A DNA stretch of 64,000 bases from Marimonas arenosa. Lineage in GTDB: Bacteria; Pseudomonadota; Alphaproteobacteria; Rhodobacterales; Rhodobacteraceae. Below, piece by piece: positions 54,494-63,691 of the stretch. The notes beneath the pieces were generated by a model, which worked only from the letters and a program-made list of their open reading frames with translations, did not search any database and was not told where the DNA came from. The stretch lies in contig NZ_JANHAX010000001.1 in the NCBI RefSeq assembly GCF_030848945.1, forward strand, positions 1,116,001 through 1,180,000, in the 5' to 3' direction. Within the stretch, counting starts at the first letter, position 1. Every line of letters begins with the position of its first letter. Position numbers and translations under genes: made by a program.

Positions 54494-54704
54494 CGGCGAA
54501 ACCTTCCGCGACATCGCGTCGTTCGAGCTGCCCTACACACGCAAGGCGCAGGTGCGCGAGGTGACCTTCGCAAGCGGCATGAAGATGACCCGTCTGATCC
54601 TGCGCGAGGGCAAGCGCATCACTCAGGTCGATCTTGACGCCGACAGCGCCCGCAACCTTGCGGCCGCACTGATCGAATGCGCCGGCTCGGGCGCCGACGC
54701 CTGA
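54486..54704 (+). CDS. Second small protein of unknown function, dsr-associated
   Basis: A 72-residue protein, predicted beta-rich with a C-terminal helix (DADSARNLAAALIECAG) and one cysteine near the end. I do not recognise its family. It overlaps the previous gene by eight bases and lies 52 bp before cysG. The pair could be assembly or regulatory partners of the dioxygenase or of siroheme synthesis; there is no sequence evidence for either. Confidence 0.65.
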   Translation: MNDGETFRDIASFELPYTRKAQVREVTFASGMKMTRLILREGKRITQVDLDADSARNLAAALIECAGSGADA

Positions 54705-54756
54705 TCAGGGGTCCTGCCCCGGCCACCCGTCTCAAGAACCCGAAAGCAGAACCATC

Positions 54757-56187
54757 ATGGACAATCTTCCCATCTTCCTCGGCATCCGCGGCAAGAAGGT
54801 CGTGGTCGACGGCGGCGAAACCGTGGCCGCGCGCCGGGTCGAGCGCGCGCTGTCGGCAGGTGCCCATGTCGAGGTGTTCGATCCGGCGCCGGGTCAGGAG
54901 GTCGAACTGCTGCTCGACCATCCCAACGTCACCCACCATGCCCGCCTGCCCACCCGCGACGACATTTCAGGCGCGCTGGTGGTCTGGGGCGCGTCCGAAG
55001 ACGACGATCGCGACGACCGGCTCTATCAGTGGACGCGCGAGGAAGGCTGCCTGGCCAACATCGCCGACCGGCCCGAGCTCTGCGACTTCATCACGCCGTC
55101 GATCGTCGACCGCTCGCCGGTTCTGATCGCGATCTCGACGGGGGGTGCCTCGCCCGTTGTCGGCCGCACCCTGCGCGCCCGGATCGAAGCCAACGTACCG
55201 CCGCTCTTCGGACGGCTGGCCGAGTTCACCGGCAGTTTCCGCGACCGGATCGCCGCAGTGATCAAGGACGGCCGCGAACGCCGGCATTTCTGGGAACGCA
55301 TGATCGACGGCCCGGCGGGCGATTTCTTCATCGCCGGGGACGAGAATCGCGCCCGCAAGCAGATCGAGTCCGATCTCGCCCAGGCAGGACAGGCCAAGCC
55401 GATGGGCGAGGTTTATCTGGTCGGCGCCGGACCGGGTGATCCCGATCTGCTGACCTTCCGCGCGCTCCGGTTGATGCAGCGCGCCGACGTGGTGCTCTAC
55501 GACCGGCTGATCGGCGACGAGATCCTCAGCCTGGTCCGCCGCGATGCCGAGCGCATCTATGTCGGCAAGGCACCCTCGAACCACACCATGCTTCAGGAAG
55601 ACATCTCGGCGCTGATGGTGAAACTCGCCAAGGAGGGCAACCGCGTCCTCCGCCTCAAGGGCGGCGATCCCTTCATCTTCGGTCGCGGCGGCGAAGAGAT
55701 CGAAGCGCTGGCCGAGGCCGGCATCGGTTTCCAGGTGGTGCCCGGCATCACCGCCGCGGCCGGCTGCGGCGCCTATGCCGGCATCCCGCTGACGCATCGC
55801 GACCACGCCCAGGCTTGCGTCATGGTCACGGCGCATGGCCGTGGTGGCGTGCTCGGGCTCGACTGGAACGTGCTGGTGCGCCCCGGCCAGACCGTGGCAG
55901 TCTACATGGGGCTGAGCTCGCTCGACGCGCTGGTCGAAGGCTTCGAGGATCGCGGCGTCGATATGTCGACACCGGTGGCGGTAATCGAGAATGGCACCCG
56001 TCCCGACCAGACAGTGGTGACCGGCACGCTCTCGGACATCGACGACAAGGTCGACGCCGCCCGGCTGAAAGGCCCGGCGATGATCATCGTCGGCTCGGTC
56101 GTCACCCTGCGCGACAAGCTCAACTGGGGCCGCGACGACGAGGTCCACGCGATGAGCCTTGCCCCGGCCCGGGCGCTCGATCTCTGA
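54757..56187 (+). CDS. cysG: CysG, siroheme synthase (uroporphyrin-III methyltransferase / precorrin-2 dehydrogenase / ferrochelatase)
   Basis: A 476-residue fusion. Residues 1-150 form the NAD-binding dehydrogenase/chelatase (LPIFLGIRGKKVVVDGGE, PSIVDRSPVLIAISTGG). From about 217 the methyltransferase begins with VYLVGAGPGDPDLLT and continues with RLKGGDPFIFGRGGEE and VPGITAAAGC, all diagnostic. It makes siroheme from uroporphyrinogen III, the cofactor of DsrAB. Placement at the dsr locus rather than with assimilatory cysteine genes points to supply for the dissimilatory enzyme. Confidence 0.94.
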   Translation: MDNLPIFLGIRGKKVVVDGGETVAARRVERALSAGAHVEVFDPAPGQEVELLLDHPNVTHHARLPTRDDISGALVVWGASEDDDRDDRLYQWTREEGCLANIADRPELCDFITPSIVDRSPVLIAISTGGASPVVGRTLRARIEANVPPLFGRLAEFTGSFRDRIAAVIKDGRERRHFWERMIDGPAGDFFIAGDENRARKQIESDLAQAGQAKPMGEVYLVGAGPGDPDLLTFRALRLMQRADVVLYDRLIGDEILSLVRRDAERIYVGKAPSNHTMLQEDISALMVKLAKEGNRVLRLKGGDPFIFGRGGEEIEALAEAGIGFQVVPGITAAAGCGAYAGIPLTHRDHAQACVMVTAHGRGGVLGLDWNVLVRPGQTVAVYMGLSSLDALVEGFEDRGVDMSTPVAVIENGTRPDQTVVTGTLSDIDDKVDAARLKGPAMIIVGSVVTLRDKLNWGRDDEVHAMSLAPARALDL

Positions 56188-56631
56188 CCGGATCACCCTG
56201 ATCCGAGGGATTGCGCCGGCTCCGCCGTCGCCAGAGGGCCTCGCTGCGCTCGGCCGCGGGGCGTGCCGCGTGCACCATACGCGGGATCCGCATCCAGGCG
56301 GCGCCGCCATGCCAGAGTATTGTTGCCAAGAAAGAGACCGCGCCGGTCAGATCCCCGGCGCGCGGCTCTGTCCCGGCCCGCGTATTCTATTTCCCCTCTC
56401 CCGGCTCGCCGTCGGACGTGCCGGAACCGGGCTTCGTCGCTGCGCGAGATATGCTGGCTCTCGGGGCCGGTTGACCCAAGGGCACCGCGCGCCGCGTTAA
56501 CCCGACCCTGACCCGATCCTTGCGCCACCGTGCGCCAGACGGGGTGCCAGCCTGCCTGCCAGCCAAACTGCCAGACGGCCGGTTTCCGCCGGTCGCGCCG
56601 CGTTAAGGCCGCGGGACGCCGGGTTCACCGG
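56188..56631. other. Convergent intergenic region after cysG
   Basis: 444 bp without a recognisable gene. It contains a hairpin GCGCCGG/CCGGCGC at 56340-56361, which may help end cysG transcription, and the second copy of the 93-bp repeat. Confidence 0.6.
56481..56573 (+). repeat. 93-bp dispersed repeat, copy B
   Basis: Direct-orientation partner of 33366-33458 (77 of 93 identical, no gaps). The 12-bp units starting TGCCAGCC/TGCCAGAC are at 56545, 56557 and 56569. Like copy A it lies between convergent genes. Confidence 0.75.
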
Positions 56632-57777
56632 TCATAAACAGGCCGCGATCAGGGCGCGGGTGTTCTCTGCCGTCATCGCCACCGGGTTGCCGCCGACGCT
56701 GGGATCGGCCAGCGCCGCGGCGGTCAGCGCGTCGAGATCGGGATCGGTCACTCCCAGAGCGGTGAGAGTGGCCGGGATCTCCAGCGCGGTGTTCATCTCC
56801 TGCACGAAGGTGAGAAAACCGTCGAAACCGCCCGGAATGCCGAGATAATTTGCCAGCTTGCCGATCCGGTTTTCGATCGCTGGCCGGTTGAATTTCAGCA
56901 CCTCGGCCATCACCACCGCGTTGGTGGTGCCGTGATGGGTGCCGTGCACCGCCCCTATGGGGTGCGAGATGGCATGGATCGCTCCCAGCCCTTTCTGGAA
57001 GGCCACCGCGCCCATCGCCGCCGCTGCCAGCATGTTGGCCCGGGCCTCGATGTCATGGCCGTCCGCGTATGCCCTCGGCAGATACGTCTTAACCAGCCGC
57101 ATCCCCTCGAGCGCGATGCCTTGCGACATGGGATGGAAATGCGGGCTGCAATAGGCTTCGAGACAATGCGCGAACGCATCCATGCCGGTGCCGGCGGTCA
57201 TCGTCTTCGGCAGGCCCAGTGTGAGCTCGGGATCGGCGAGCACCACACCCGGCAACATCTTGGGATGAAAGATGATCTTCTTCTCACGACTGACGGAATT
57301 GGTCAGCACCCCGGCGCGGCCCACTTCCGAACCCGTCCCGGCCGTGGTCGGCACCGCGATGATCGGCGCGATCGCGCCCGCATCGGCGCGCATCCACCAG
57401 TCGCCGATGTCCTCGTACTCCCAGACCGGGCGGGTCTGTCCGGCCATGAAGGCCACCAGCTTGCCGAGATCGAGCGCCGAGCCACCGCCGAAGGCAATCA
57501 CCCCGTCGTGGCCGCCCTGCCGGTAAGCCATTATGCCAGCTTCGAGATTCGCCTCGTCGGGATTGGGATCAACCTCGGCAAAGAGGCCACAGCCCAATGC
57601 CGCGGCTTCCATCAGGCCCAGCGCCTGACCGGTGATCGGCAGCCCCGCCAAACCGCGGTCTGTCACCAGCAGCGGCCGCACCGTGCCCAGCGCCGCGCAG
57701 GCCTCGCCGAGTTCCTTGATCCGCCCTGCCCCGAACCGAATCGCCGTCGGATAGGACCAGTTCGCCGTCAATGTCAT
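56632..57777 (-). CDS. Iron-containing alcohol dehydrogenase
   Basis: A 381-residue group III alcohol dehydrogenase. The NAD-binding GGGS is at 97-100 and the metal ligands can be placed by comparison with FucO at Asp200, His204, His268 and His282, with His272 as the catalytic histidine (HPIGAVHGTHHG region). GAGG precedes the ATG. The next gene on the same strand upstream is a glutamine-synthetase-like ligase, 145 bp away, so both may belong to amine or alcohol breakdown. Substrate unknown. Confidence 0.88.
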   Translation of the reverse strand: MTLTANWSYPTAIRFGAGRIKELGEACAALGTVRPLLVTDRGLAGLPITGQALGLMEAAALGCGLFAEVDPNPDEANLEAGIMAYRQGGHDGVIAFGGGSALDLGKLVAFMAGQTRPVWEYEDIGDWWMRADAGAIAPIIAVPTTAGTGSEVGRAGVLTNSVSREKKIIFHPKMLPGVVLADPELTLGLPKTMTAGTGMDAFAHCLEAYCSPHFHPMSQGIALEGMRLVKTYLPRAYADGHDIEARANMLAAAAMGAVAFQKGLGAIHAISHPIGAVHGTHHGTTNAVVMAEVLKFNRPAIENRIGKLANYLGIPGGFDGFLTFVQEMNTALEIPATLTALGVTDPDLDALTAAALADPSVGGNPVAMTAENTRALIAACL

Positions 57778-57922
57778 CGCGTGTTCCTCTCTGTCTCCCG
57801 GGGTGCCGGCCCGTCGGGACGTGCCGTTAAGGTGTTTTCAATCAACCCCGGTCACACTCGCCGCATGGTTCTCCGAAAAAGCGCCCGCGCCCTGCCCGAT
57901 CCGGCGTGCAGCCTGCCATCGC

Positions 57923-59287
57923 TCACACCCGCTCGAAGCCACGGGCAATTTCCCAGTCGGTGACTGCACGGTCGAATTCCTCCAGTTCCCAGGTGGCGCA
58001 GCGCGCGTAGTGGGCGACCACGTCATCCCCCAAAGCGGCGCGCAACATTCCCGAGCCGGTCAGAGTCCCCACCGCCTCGCGCAGCGAGGCCGGGATGTCC
58101 GCCACGCTTTCCGCTTCATAAACGTCGCCCTTCGTGGGCGGCTGCAGCGTCAGCCCTTGCTCGATCCCTGCCAGCCCAGCGGCCAGTTGCGTCGCCAGCG
58201 CCAGATAGGGGTTCAGGTCCGACCCGCCGATCCGGCACTCGACCCGCACCGCCCTGGTCTCCGCGCCGCAGAGCCGGAAGCCGGCGGTGCGGTTGTCAAC
58301 CGACCAGCCCGTTTTGGTCGGCGCGAAGGTGCCCTTGGCGAAGCGCTTGTAGGAGTTGACGAAGGGCGCCAGGAAAACGGTGACATCCGGGGCGTATTTC
58401 AACAGGCCGGCGAGATAGCTTCGCATTACCGACGACATGCCCCATTCACCCGCGGGATCGTGGAATGCGTTGGCGCCGTCCCGCCACAGCGACTGGTGGA
58501 TGTGGCTCGCCGAACCAACCTTGTCGCGATGCCACTTCGGCAGGAAGCTGGCCGAGACACCATTGGCCCAGGCGATCTCTTTGGTCGCGTGCTTGGCAAT
58601 GGTGTGGAAATCGGCACAATCCAGCGCCGGCCCGTAGCGGATGTTCAACTCCTCCTGCCCGACCTCTGCCTCGCCCTTGGAGTTCTCGACCGGAACTCCC
58701 GCAGCCCAGAGATGGTTGCGCAGCGGCCGCATCACTGCTTCTTCCTTGGTCGTCTGGAGTATGTTGTAGTCCTCGTTATAACAACTCACCGGCGTCAGGT
58801 TCCGGTATCCGGCCTTGTGGTTCTGCTCGTAGCTGCCCTCGAACAGAAAGAATTCCAGCTCGGTCGCCATCATCGGCGCAAACCCCATCGCCTGGGCGCG
58901 TGCCACCTGTTTTTTCAGCACGGCACGGGGGGAATGCGGCACATCGGCGTGGTTATGGTGATCGAGCACATCGCACAGCACCATCGCAGTGCCGTCGAGC
59001 CAAGGCATCGGTCGGATGGTCGAAAGGTCGGGCTTCATGACATAATCGCCGTAACCGGCCTGCCAGCTGGTCGCGGCATAGCCGTCAGGCGTGGCCATCT
59101 CCAGATCGGTGGCCAGAAGGTAGTTGCAGCAATGGGTTTCTTCCCAGGCGCTGTCGACGAAATGCTGCGCCACGAAGCGCTTGCCCATTAACCGGCCCTG
59201 CATGTCGACGATGCAGGTCAGCACCGTGTCGATCCGGCCCTCGGCTACCGCCGCTTTCAGATCGTCAAATGTCATGGTACCGGGCAT
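57923..59287 (-). CDS. Glutamine-synthetase family ligase (gamma-glutamyl-amine synthetase type)
   Basis: A 454-residue protein with the catalytic domain of glutamine synthetase: ATELEFFLF, GQEELNIRYGPA, GSASHIHQSLW and NRTAGFRLCG, including ATP and glutamate-binding residues. The N-terminus (TFDDLKAAVAEGRIDTVL) and the lack of the adenylylation loop of GlnA point to the GlnT/PuuA-like branch that ligates glutamate to amines. ATG 59287 is chosen; ATG 59275 is equally in frame. With the alcohol dehydrogenase it may serve amine catabolism, an inference. Confidence 0.82.
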   Translation of the reverse strand: MPGTMTFDDLKAAVAEGRIDTVLTCIVDMQGRLMGKRFVAQHFVDSAWEETHCCNYLLATDLEMATPDGYAATSWQAGYGDYVMKPDLSTIRPMPWLDGTAMVLCDVLDHHNHADVPHSPRAVLKKQVARAQAMGFAPMMATELEFFLFEGSYEQNHKAGYRNLTPVSCYNEDYNILQTTKEEAVMRPLRNHLWAAGVPVENSKGEAEVGQEELNIRYGPALDCADFHTIAKHATKEIAWANGVSASFLPKWHRDKVGSASHIHQSLWRDGANAFHDPAGEWGMSSVMRSYLAGLLKYAPDVTVFLAPFVNSYKRFAKGTFAPTKTGWSVDNRTAGFRLCGAETRAVRVECRIGGSDLNPYLALATQLAAGLAGIEQGLTLQPPTKGDVYEAESVADIPASLREAVGTLTGSGMLRAALGDDVVAHYARCATWELEEFDRAVTDWEIARGFERV

Positions 59288-59611
59288 GGGCGGCCCCCTT
59301 TTGTCCTTGCGTCGTTCTTGGTGTCCTGCACGGGCCCAGTCGGCCCGGGAACAGGCGCATCTTGTCCGCCCCGACCCGTAAAGGCCAGAGGGTATCGACC
59401 CGGACACGGGGTGCTCCCAACGGCGGCGTTCTCCGGTCTCATGATCTGTTGAGCAAATGCTTCTACGATGTCCGGAACGATCGGGGCCTGACAGGTATTC
59501 CGGTTCTGCTTGCTTCAGACCTTACGTCGCTTTGTCCGGCGCACGGTTGCGTCTTATCGGCTCTTCCGCCACGCTGGACGGGACAGGAACAGGAGAGGCG
59601 AAAGTCCGGCC
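59288..59611. other. Divergent promoter region between the ligase and the TPP enzyme
   Basis: 324 bp without a recognisable gene. It should contain promoters for both flanking genes. I see no clear consensus pair or operator. Confidence 0.5.
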
Positions 59612-61156
59612 ATGGCATTCAACGGCGCCGACGCGCTGACGCGCGTTCTGATCGACAACGGGATCGACACCTGCTTTTCCAACCCCGGCACGACCGAAAT
59701 GCATCTGGTGGCGGCTCTGACTCGCGACGCGGGGATTGCCAACCACCTGTGCCTGTTCGAAGGCGTGGCGACCGGCGCGGCGGATGGCTACGCCCGCATG
59801 ACCGGTCGTCCAGCGGCCACGTTGCTGCATCTCGGCCCCGGGCTCGCCAACGGCCTGGCCAACCTGCACAATGCCCGCAAGGCGGCGACGCCGGTCCTCA
59901 ACATCGTGGGCGAGCATGCCCAGGCCCATATCGCCCATGACGCGCCGTTGACGGCGGATATCGAAGGACTGGCCCGACCGGTGTCGAAAGCGGTCGCGAC
60001 GCTGCGGATGACAGGTGAAATCGCGCAGGCCACCCGCAGCATGCTGAGCGAGATCCAGTCGGGCGAAAAAGGCGTGGGCACGCTGATCGTGCCGAATGAC
60101 GTGGCCTGGGCCGACGCGGTGCCGGGCAACCTGCCGCCAGTCGAACCGCCGCAGCCCGCTGCGCCTGACCCCGTCGCCATCGACGCCGCGGCCGAAGCGC
60201 TCAAGGCCCCCGGCGCCCTGCTCATCCTGGGATCGCCTCATATCACCCGACGAATGCAGGAACTGGTCTTCGCCATCGCCACGGCCACGGGGGCCCGGTT
60301 GATGGGCGAGGCCGCCACTGCCCGCCTGTCACGCGGTGGCGGGTTGCCGCTTCTGCCGCGCATCCCTTTCCAGATCGACATGGCTTTGGACGCTCTGAAA
60401 GACACCAGCACCGCCGTGCTGGCCGGCGCCCGCGCGCCGGTCGCCTTCTTCGCCTATCCCGAACGGCCAAGCGAGCTGCTGCCAACCGACTGCCGGAGGG
60501 TCACACTCTGCCCACCGCAAGGCGCGGTCGAGGCCGCGCTCGAAGCGCTGGCGGACCGGCTCGGCGTCTCTCTGGGGCCGCTGGAGGCTCCTGAACTGCC
60601 GGCGCTCCCCGAAGGCACCATCACTCCCGAGGCTCTGGGGGCGGCAGTTGCCAACGCCTTGCCCGAAGGCGCCATCGTCGCCGACGAATCCGTCACCAAC
60701 GGCGCCGCGCTGCAGCCGGCCTGCGCCGCGGCCCCGGCACATGACTGGATCAACAACCGCGGCGGCTCAATCGGCTATTCGCTGCCCTTGGCGCTCGGCT
60801 GCGCCGCTGCCTGTCCCGACCGACCGGTTTTCGCCATCGTCGGCGACGGCTCGGCCAGTTATACGTTGCAGGCGCTTTGGACCATGGCCCGCGCTGGTAT
60901 GAATGTGACTGTGATCGTGCTGTCTAACCGGCGCTACCGGATCCTGACGAACGAGATGTCCAAGATCGGCGCGGGCACACCGGATGAAAACTCCGACCCC
61001 CTGATGAGCCTCGACAACCCGCCGATCGATTGGACCGACCTGGCCCGCGGCTTCGGCGTCCCCGGCGAGCGGGCCGAAACCGCTGAAGCGCTGCATACCG
61101 CCATTCTCGCCGCCCTTGCCGCCCCCGGCCCGCATCTGATTGAAGCGATCATGTAG
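59612..61156 (+). CDS. Thiamine-diphosphate enzyme, acetolactate-synthase-like
   Basis: A 514-residue TPP-dependent enzyme of the acetolactate synthase/benzoylformate decarboxylase superfamily. The catalytic Glu50 is in CLFEGVATGAADGYAR, and the TPP-magnesium motif begins at GDG 411-413 with the matching Asn about 27 residues later (LSNRRYR). The FAD-binding middle domain of true AHAS is shorter and lacks clear motifs, and no ilvN small subunit follows, so it is more probably a 2-oxoacid decarboxylase or related lyase than biosynthetic AHAS. ATG 59612 is the family start. A terminator follows. Confidence 0.82.
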   Translation: MAFNGADALTRVLIDNGIDTCFSNPGTTEMHLVAALTRDAGIANHLCLFEGVATGAADGYARMTGRPAATLLHLGPGLANGLANLHNARKAATPVLNIVGEHAQAHIAHDAPLTADIEGLARPVSKAVATLRMTGEIAQATRSMLSEIQSGEKGVGTLIVPNDVAWADAVPGNLPPVEPPQPAAPDPVAIDAAAEALKAPGALLILGSPHITRRMQELVFAIATATGARLMGEAATARLSRGGGLPLLPRIPFQIDMALDALKDTSTAVLAGARAPVAFFAYPERPSELLPTDCRRVTLCPPQGAVEAALEALADRLGVSLGPLEAPELPALPEGTITPEALGAAVANALPEGAIVADESVTNGAALQPACAAAPAHDWINNRGGSIGYSLPLALGCAAACPDRPVFAIVGDGSASYTLQALWTMARAGMNVTVIVLSNRRYRILTNEMSKIGAGTPDENSDPLMSLDNPPIDWTDLARGFGVPGERAETAEALHTAILAALAAPGPHLIEAIM

Positions 61157-61227
61157 CCGGCCTGTCCCCGGCCCGGCTGTCGGCTCAAGCAGATTCTGTG
61201 CCAATTCTTTCCAAACCACCTGACCGA

Positions 61228-61261
61228 GGCCCTTGACGCCAAGGGCCCAGAAAGTTTTTTT
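61228..61261 (+). terminator. Probable terminator after the TPP enzyme gene
   Basis: GGCCCTT/AAGGGCC (61228-61247) with a 6-base loop is followed, after seven bases, by TTTTTTT at 61255-61261. The spacing to the T-run is longer than ideal. Confidence 0.6.
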
Positions 61262-61322
61262 GGATGTAGATTATTATGTTTTATTGTGCATTAATTTCCA
61301 AAGAAGGGAAAAATTACACAGC

Positions 61323-62030
61323 ATGGACAGTTTCGGCTCCATCCTTGCGGAGGCGTTCGGCCTCATCCTGGCGCTCGATCCCGATCTGGTCGAGATCGTC
61401 GGCCTGTCGCTCAAAGTCACGCTCAGCGCGGTCGCGATCTCCTGCCTGATCGGCTTGCCGTTGGGCGCGGCAGTCGGGGCTTTCCGCTTTCCCGGCCGGA
61501 TCGTTCTCACCGTGCTCCTCAACGCGATGATGGGGCTACCGCCGGTGGTTGTGGGGCTCACGGTCTACCTGATGCTTTCGGCCTCAGGCCCGTTCGGGGC
61601 GCTGGCTCTGCTTTATACGCCGACGGCAATGATCATTGCCCAGACCATTCTCGTCACGCCGATCGCCGCCGCGCTGACGCGCCAGGTCGTCGAGGACCTC
61701 AATCGCGAATACGCAGAGCAATTCGCCTCGCTCGGCGTCGGGCCGCTGGGGCGCATCAGCGCCCTGTTGCGAGATGCGCGTTTCAGCCTGCTGACGGTGG
61801 CCCTGGCCGGTTTCGGCCGCGCCGTCGCCGAGGTCGGCGCGGTGATGATCGTCGGCGGCAACATCAACCATGTCACCCGGGTGATGACGACGACAATCGC
61901 TCTCGAAACCTCGAAGGGCAATCTCCAGCTGGCACTGGCGCTTGGCGTGGTGCTGCTCATCCTCTCACTTATTATCAACGCCGCGGTGATGGCTGTCCGT
62001 GGCACGGCACAACGGGCGGCTTATGTTTGA
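61323..62030 (+). CDS. tupB: TupB, tungstate ABC transporter permease
   Basis: A 235-residue permease with about five membrane spans and the ABC contact loop EQFASLGVGPLGRISALL. The start MDSFGSILAEAFGLI and FGRAVAEVGAVMIVGGNI are typical of TupB/WtpB. An AT-rich stretch upstream (61262-61310) may carry its promoter. It overlaps tupC by eight bases. Molybdate specificity cannot be ruled out, but the family and TupA partner favour tungstate. Confidence 0.87.
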   Translation: MDSFGSILAEAFGLILALDPDLVEIVGLSLKVTLSAVAISCLIGLPLGAAVGAFRFPGRIVLTVLLNAMMGLPPVVVGLTVYLMLSASGPFGALALLYTPTAMIIAQTILVTPIAAALTRQVVEDLNREYAEQFASLGVGPLGRISALLRDARFSLLTVALAGFGRAVAEVGAVMIVGGNINHVTRVMTTTIALETSKGNLQLALALGVVLLILSLIINAAVMAVRGTAQRAAYV

Positions 62031-62829
62031 GGCACAGACAAACACGACCAGCACCGACGCTGCCCGGGTCCCGACACCGCTGCTGCAAACCCGCAGCCTC
62101 GGATTCGAAGCAGGCGGCCAAAGATTGATCGACACGGTCGATGTCGATATCCGCACGGGCCGCCGCACCGTAATCATGGGGGCGAACGGCGCCGGCAAGA
62201 GCCTGCTTCTGCGCCTGTTGCACGGTCTGATCCGCCCCAGCGCTGGCCAGGTTCTTTGGCAAGGCCGCCCGCTCGACCGCGCGGGCCGGTATGCCCAGGC
62301 GATGGTGTTTCAACGGCCTGTATTGTTGCGGCGCTCGGTTCTCGCGAACCTGAGCTTTGCTCTGTCCGCACGCGGTATCCGGGGGCGCGAGCGGAAACGG
62401 CGCATTGAGATAGCGATGCATCAGGCACGCCTGACCGCCTTGGCTTACCGACCGGCACGGGTGCTTTCGGGTGGCGAACAGCAACGGTTGGCGATCGCGC
62501 GTGCGCTGGCCTGCGGGCCCGAGATCCTGTTTCTCGACGAACCAACGGCCAGCCTGGACCCGGCCTCGATCCATGCTGTGGAAGAGTTGATAGCCCAGGC
62601 CCACGCGAACGGCGTGACCATCGTGCTGGTCACACATGATCTCGGTCAGGCCCGGCGGCTGGGAGACGATCTGATCTTTCTGCATGGCGGACGGGTGGTG
62701 GAAACCGGTCCCGCAGCAACCGTGCTCGACAATCCGAAATCCGGCCCCGCCAAGGCGTGGACCGAAGGTCGGCTCTTTTTCGAATCCGACCCCTGGAACA
62801 GATCACAACGACTGGGAGATCGATCATGA
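62023..62829 (+). CDS. tupC: TupC, tungstate ABC transporter ATPase
   Basis: A 268-residue ATPase with Walker A MGANGAGKSLLL, the Q-loop VFQRPVLLRRSV, signature LSGGEQQRLAIARAL, Walker B ILFLDEPTASLD and the switch histidine in VLVTHDL. It powers TupB. The ATG at 62023 overlaps the tupB end, and its own stop overlaps the tupA ATG (62826-62829). There is no ModC-type C-terminal molybdate-binding domain. Confidence 0.9.
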   Translation: MFEAQTNTTSTDAARVPTPLLQTRSLGFEAGGQRLIDTVDVDIRTGRRTVIMGANGAGKSLLLRLLHGLIRPSAGQVLWQGRPLDRAGRYAQAMVFQRPVLLRRSVLANLSFALSARGIRGRERKRRIEIAMHQARLTALAYRPARVLSGGEQQRLAIARALACGPEILFLDEPTASLDPASIHAVEELIAQAHANGVTIVLVTHDLGQARRLGDDLIFLHGGRVVETGPAATVLDNPKSGPAKAWTEGRLFFESDPWNRSQRLGDRS

Positions 62830-63653
62830 TCAGACGTAGCTTTATCGGTCTTACGACCGCAATGTTCATGGGCCTCGGACTGGCCACTCCTGCATCGGCC
62901 GAGGACAGGTTCATCATCGTCCAGTCCACGACCTCGACGCAGAATTCCGGCCTTTTCGACCATATACTGCCAATGTTTACCGAAAAATCCGGCATCGAGG
63001 TGCGCGTTGTCGCCGTCGGCACCGGACAGGCAATCAAGAACGCCTCGAATGGCGACGGAGACGTGCTGTTCGTCCATGCCAAACCGTCGGAAGAGAAATT
63101 CGTGGCCGCCGGCGACGGGGTCGCGCGCTTCGACGTGATGTACAACGACTTTGTCATCGTCGCGCCGGAAAGTGACCCGGCTGGCGTGGCCGGGATCACT
63201 GACGTGACCGCGGCCCTGACCAGGATCGCCGAAGCGCAGGCACCTTTCGCCTCGCGCGGGGACGACAGCGGCACCAACAAGGCCGAGCTAAGGCTTTGGG
63301 CACAGACAGACGTCGAGCCCGCTGCCGCCTCGGGTGGGTGGTATCGAGAAACCGGCTCTGGCATGGGGGCGACGCTGAATGCCGCCGTGGGCATGGGCGC
63401 CTATACAATGAGCGACCGTGCCACCTGGATCAGTTTCGCCAACAAAGGCAATTTCAAAATCGTCGTGGAAGGAGACCCGCGGCTCTTCAACCAGTATGGC
63501 ATCATCCTGGTGAATCCCGAGAAGCACCCCAACGTGAAGGCCGATCTGGGCCAGCAATTCGTCGACTGGGTGATCTCACAGGACGGCCAGGCAGCCATTG
63601 CCTCCTACAGAGTTGACGGGCAACAGCTATTTTTCCCGAACGCAAGCAATTGA
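62826..63653 (+). CDS. tupA: TupA, periplasmic tungstate-binding protein
   Basis: A 275-residue exported binding protein. A Sec signal (IGLTTAMFMGLGLATPASA) precedes the TupA hallmark QSTTSTQNSGLFDHILP; the TTS residues bind oxyanion. Further family features are GDVLFVHAKPSEEKF and SRGDDSGTNKAEL. It delivers tungstate to TupBC for pterin enzymes, which could include SoeA in this window. The order B-C-A is less common than A-B-C. Confidence 0.92.
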   Translation: MIRRSFIGLTTAMFMGLGLATPASAEDRFIIVQSTTSTQNSGLFDHILPMFTEKSGIEVRVVAVGTGQAIKNASNGDGDVLFVHAKPSEEKFVAAGDGVARFDVMYNDFVIVAPESDPAGVAGITDVTAALTRIAEAQAPFASRGDDSGTNKAELRLWAQTDVEPAAASGGWYRETGSGMGATLNAAVGMGAYTMSDRATWISFANKGNFKIVVEGDPRLFNQYGIILVNPEKHPNVKADLGQQFVDWVISQDGQAAIASYRVDGQQLFFPNASN

Positions 63654-63664
63654 CTGGGCGCGAT

Positions 63665-63691
63665 CTGACGGCGGGGACCTCCCGCCGTCAG
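63665..63691. terminator. Convergent hairpin after tupA and the partial regulator
   Basis: A perfect 11-bp stem CTGACGGCGGG/CCCGCCGTCAG with a 5-base loop lies between two convergent genes and overlaps the last bases of the regulator. It lacks a T-run on either strand but probably serves both ends. Confidence 0.5.

Noticed and set aside
61262..61322. Molybdenum/tungsten-cofactor riboswitch or ModE box before tupB
   Set aside because: The AT-rich leader has only a loose dyad and is too short for the riboswitch; no match to a ModE consensus that I could defend.
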